Shown: one piece after another, positions 6,206 through 8,010 of the stretch | Layout: each line of letters begins with the position of its first letter | How positions within the stretch are numbered: position 1 is the first letter of the stretch | Source: Micavibrio_A sp040381535 | Lineage (GTDB): Bacteria; Pseudomonadota; Alphaproteobacteria; Micavibrionales; Micavibrionaceae | Assembly: GCA_040381535.1 (NCBI GenBank) | Contig: JBEIHF010000041.1 | Coordinates: forward strand, 1-8,010 | Direction: 5' to 3' | Length of the DNA stretch: 8,010 bases | Translations under genes and position numbers: made by a program | Notes under the pieces: model-generated | Seen by the model: the letters and a program-made list of their open reading frames with translations, nothing else | The model's database searches: none | What the model was told of the DNA's origin: nothing

Positions 6206-6777
6206 AAGTTCAAGCTATCACTTTAAGAAAAGGGCATGTTCTGGATCGCGACGGCGACGGCAAGCTCTGGCTCATCGTCAGCCATGATATTATGCAGCCT
6301 GGCAAAGGTGCATCCGTAATTCAGCTCGAAATGCGCGAGATCCGTTCAGGCACCAAAGACAATGTGCGTTACCGCACGCAAGAAACGTTGGAGCGTGTGC
6401 GCCTCGAGCAGGCGGAATTCACCTATCTTTATAATGACGGCGCCGCCATCTACACTTTTATGGACAAGGAAAGCTTCGAACAAATCGAAGTGAAAAAAGA
6501 TGTTATCGGCGAAAAAGCAAAATGGTTACAGGATGGTATGGAAGTCACCATAGAAAGTTTCGAGGGCGATCCTCTGGGCGTCGAGATTCCGGACACAGTT
6601 ACCGTTACCGTGGAAGAAGCCGAGCCTGTCGTTAAAGGGCAGACCGCATCTTCTTCTTATAAGCCCGCTATCGTTACGGGCGGCGTAAAGGTTCTGGTAC
6701 CGCCGTTTATTGGCGTAGGCACGCGCATTATCGTCAAAACGGAAGACGATTCTTACTCAGAACGCGCGAAGGACTAA
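6202..6777 (+). CDS. efp: Translation elongation factor P
   Basis: EF-P binds between the ribosomal P and E sites and rescues ribosomes stalled at runs of proline. The 191-residue protein has the normal three-barrel length: an N-terminal KOW-like domain (about 1-65), a central OB domain (about 66-128) and a C-terminal OB domain (about 129-191). The domain I tip is QPGKGAS with Lys35, equivalent to the modified Lys34 of E. coli. Members modified by EarP rhamnosylation carry Arg there, so this one is of the lysine type. Other marks are IEVKKDVIGEKAKWLQDG, GVEIPDTVTVTVEEAEP and the C-terminal signature around GVKVLVPPFIGVGTRI. An AGGAAG (6189-6194) seven bases before the ATG, inside dciA, is a strong ribosome binding site. 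suhB follows after six bases. No EpmA/EpmB-like gene is in the window. Confidence 0.96.
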   Translation: MKVQAITLRKGHVLDRDGDGKLWLIVSHDIMQPGKGASVIQLEMREIRSGTKDNVRYRTQETLERVRLEQAEFTYLYNDGAAIYTFMDKESFEQIEVKKDVIGEKAKWLQDGMEVTIESFEGDPLGVEIPDTVTVTVEEAEPVVKGQTASSSYKPAIVTGGVKVLVPPFIGVGTRIIVKTEDDSYSERAKD

Positions 6778-6783
6778 TTTTTA

Positions 6784-7572
6784 ATGCCCGCCTATTCACC
6801 GATCATGACCATGATGATCCGCGCTGCCGAAAAGGCAGGCAAGTCACTGCTGCGTGATTTTAACGAGGTCGAAAATCTCCAGATTTCACGAAAAGGTCCT
6901 GCGGATTTTGTGACGGCGGCGGATAAGCGTTCCGAAAAAATTATCTACGAAGAACTGAGAAAAGCGCGACCTTCCTATTCTTTCATGATGGAAGAAAGCG
7001 GCGAGGTAAAGGGCGAGGATTCCGAAAATGTTTGGATCATCGATCCACTCGATGGCACGCATAACTTCATGCACGGCATTCCGCACTGGTCTATCTCCAT
7101 AGCTCTGGAACAAAAAGGCGTTGTGATTGCTGGACTTGTATACGATTGCACGAAAGACGAATTTTTTACGGCTGAAAAAGGTATGGGCGCGTTCATCCGC
7201 CACAAACGTATGCGCGTTTCGGGCCGCAGCGATCTAGAATCCGCCATGGTCAATTACGGCCAGCCATATGGCACTCCTGAAAACCGCGAGCGTTTCTTCA
7301 AGGAAGTCCGTGCAGTGGCCGATGTGACGATGGTACGCCGTTATGCGTCCGCCGCGCTTGATCTTGCCTATGTCGCCGCGGGTCGTCTGGACGGTTATTG
7401 GGAACGAAATCTTAAATCATGGGATGCCGCTGCCGGCGCTCTCCTTGTTAAAGAAGCGGGCGGTGTGGTGACATCCATCGAAAATGATGACAATCCCGTA
7501 CATAGTGCTAATCTCGTGGCCGGTAACCCGCAGGTGCACAATGATTTACGAAAAATTCTCAAAGCCGTTTAG
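6784..7572 (+). CDS. suhB: Inositol monophosphatase family protein (SuhB type)
   Basis: Mg2+-dependent phosphatase of the inositol monophosphatase family. E. coli SuhB hydrolyses inositol-1-phosphate and also acts in rRNA transcription antitermination; which role applies here cannot be read from the sequence. The 262-residue protein has the usual length and metal-binding motifs: MEESG with Glu70, IDPLDGTHNFMHGIP with Asp87 and Asp90, and WDAAAGALLVKEAGG with Asp214. KGPADFVTAADKRSE (37-51) and ALDLAYVAAGRLDGYWE (191-207) are typical of the alphaproteobacterial branch. A GAAGGA (6768-6773) ten bases before the ATG, in the last codons of efp, serves as ribosome binding site. The gene is six bases from efp and its end overlaps the next gene by 32 bases. 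CysQ or histidinol-phosphatase relatives are less likely given overall resemblance to SuhB. Confidence 0.93.
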   Translation: MPAYSPIMTMMIRAAEKAGKSLLRDFNEVENLQISRKGPADFVTAADKRSEKIIYEELRKARPSYSFMMEESGEVKGEDSENVWIIDPLDGTHNFMHGIPHWSISIALEQKGVVIAGLVYDCTKDEFFTAEKGMGAFIRHKRMRVSGRSDLESAMVNYGQPYGTPENRERFFKEVRAVADVTMVRRYASAALDLAYVAAGRLDGYWERNLKSWDAAAGALLVKEAGGVVTSIENDDNPVHSANLVAGNPQVHNDLRKILKAV

Positions 7573-8010
7573 CTTTTCCTTTCTTCTCGCGACATTGATC
7601 GTTTCGCCTGCCGCGTTCGCCCAGAATCCGAATTACGCGCCCCCTCCGATGTTCGAAGATATGACACCGCCTATGGTGCGTCCCCCTGCAAAAGACGGAA
7701 ATATCGTACAGCCTATGTCTTCGCCACGTTCGTCCGCGCCGATTGATTCTTCCGCGCAACCTGCCAAACGTATTGTGGTGACGCCGCGCGTTTCGGTGGA
7801 TCCTGACTCCACACGTACCCAGGCTCGTCCTTCTGCACCGCCTTCAGCGCCCATTGTTCCGGTGGCACCTGTAATACCTAAAGCTGTTATTAAGCCTTCC
7901 GCACCTGCACAACCTATATTCATGCAGCCGATCATTGAAAAGCCCAAGGGCGTTAAGACCGTCGCGCCAAAAATTGAAAAACCTGTCGTTGTAGCGCCTC
8001 AGCCCAAACC
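7541..8010 (+). CDS. Secreted proline-rich protein, N-terminal part (runs off window)
   Basis: An open frame begins at ATG 7541, inside the end of suhB, and stays open for 156 codons to the window edge. An AGG at 7532-7534 lies six bases before the ATG. The first 27 residues look like a signal peptide: Lys5 and Lys8, a hydrophobic core (about 12-22), and a likely cleavage after Ala27 (AFA before Gln28). The mature part is low-complexity, with about 30 prolines in 128 residues, many Ala, Ser and Val, a PPP run at 34-36 and PP pairs at 43-44, 48-49 and 100-101. Lys-Pro and Ala-Pro steps become common near the edge. Such a stretch usually acts as an extended linker across the periplasm or cell wall, before a folded domain such as OmpA-like, SPOR or peptidase. 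Which one follows here cannot be seen. It is probably the last visible member of the dciA-efp-suhB operon. Confidence 0.8.
   Translation, partial: MIYEKFSKPFSFSFLLATLIVSPAAFAQNPNYAPPPMFEDMTPPMVRPPAKDGNIVQPMSSPRSSAPIDSSAQPAKRIVVTPRVSVDPDSTRTQARPSAPPSAPIVPVAPVIPKAVIKPSAPAQPIFMQPIIEKPKGVKTVAPKIEKPVVVAPQPK

Noticed and set aside
7633..7947. Minus-strand glycine-rich open frame opposite the proline-rich gene.
   Set aside because: Its Gly-rich makeup is just the complement of proline codons; no ribosome binding site or family resemblance.

Overview
This window reads as ordinary core chromosome of an alphaproteobacterium. The strongest pointer is a full-length CcrM-type GANTC adenine methyltransferase with the C-terminal extension typical of the alphaproteobacterial enzyme. 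Supporting it are a DUF721/DciA-type protein head to head with mutY, and alphaproteobacterial-looking RNase HII, FolB and SuhB sequences. Base composition is moderate, roughly half G+C by eye, so a high-GC Caulobacter or Rhizobium is less likely than a moderate-GC lineage. I cannot name the genus. I see no tRNA, rRNA, IS element, CRISPR array, prophage or defence island.

Layout. (1) Bases 1-2036, plus strand: the 3' two-thirds-minus of pepN (aminopeptidase N, its N-terminal and zinc-site half lies upstream), then rnhB (RNase HII), whose start lies inside the end of pepN. (2) Bases 2037-2182: the only real intergenic region. It carries four GANTC sites, two of them forming a perfect 12-bp palindrome over a candidate -10 box, so it looks like the ccrM promoter and a place where CcrM could feel its own methylation. 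(3) Bases 2183-3669: ccrM and folB, joined by a TAATG stop/start overlap. (4) Bases 3650-5721, minus strand: mutY and downstream of it a secreted protein of unknown function, whose ribosome binding site overlaps the mutY stop codon. This pair converges on folB with a 20-bp tail-to-tail overlap. (5) Bases 5738-8010, plus strand: dciA-like DUF721 gene, efp, suhB and the start of a secreted proline-rich protein that runs off the window. These are tightly packed (4-nt overlap, 6-nt gap, 32-nt overlap) and look like one operon. Its first gene starts almost on top of the divergent mutY start.

Functionally, the middle of the window concentrates genome-maintenance genes: RNase HII (ribonucleotide removal), CcrM (cell-cycle methylation), MutY (8-oxoG:A repair) and DciA (likely helicase loading). 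The right part holds EF-P and SuhB, which act in translation and rRNA/phosphate metabolism, plus two envelope-directed proteins of unknown role. No new multi-gene system was found; the most interesting signal is the GANTC cluster in front of ccrM.
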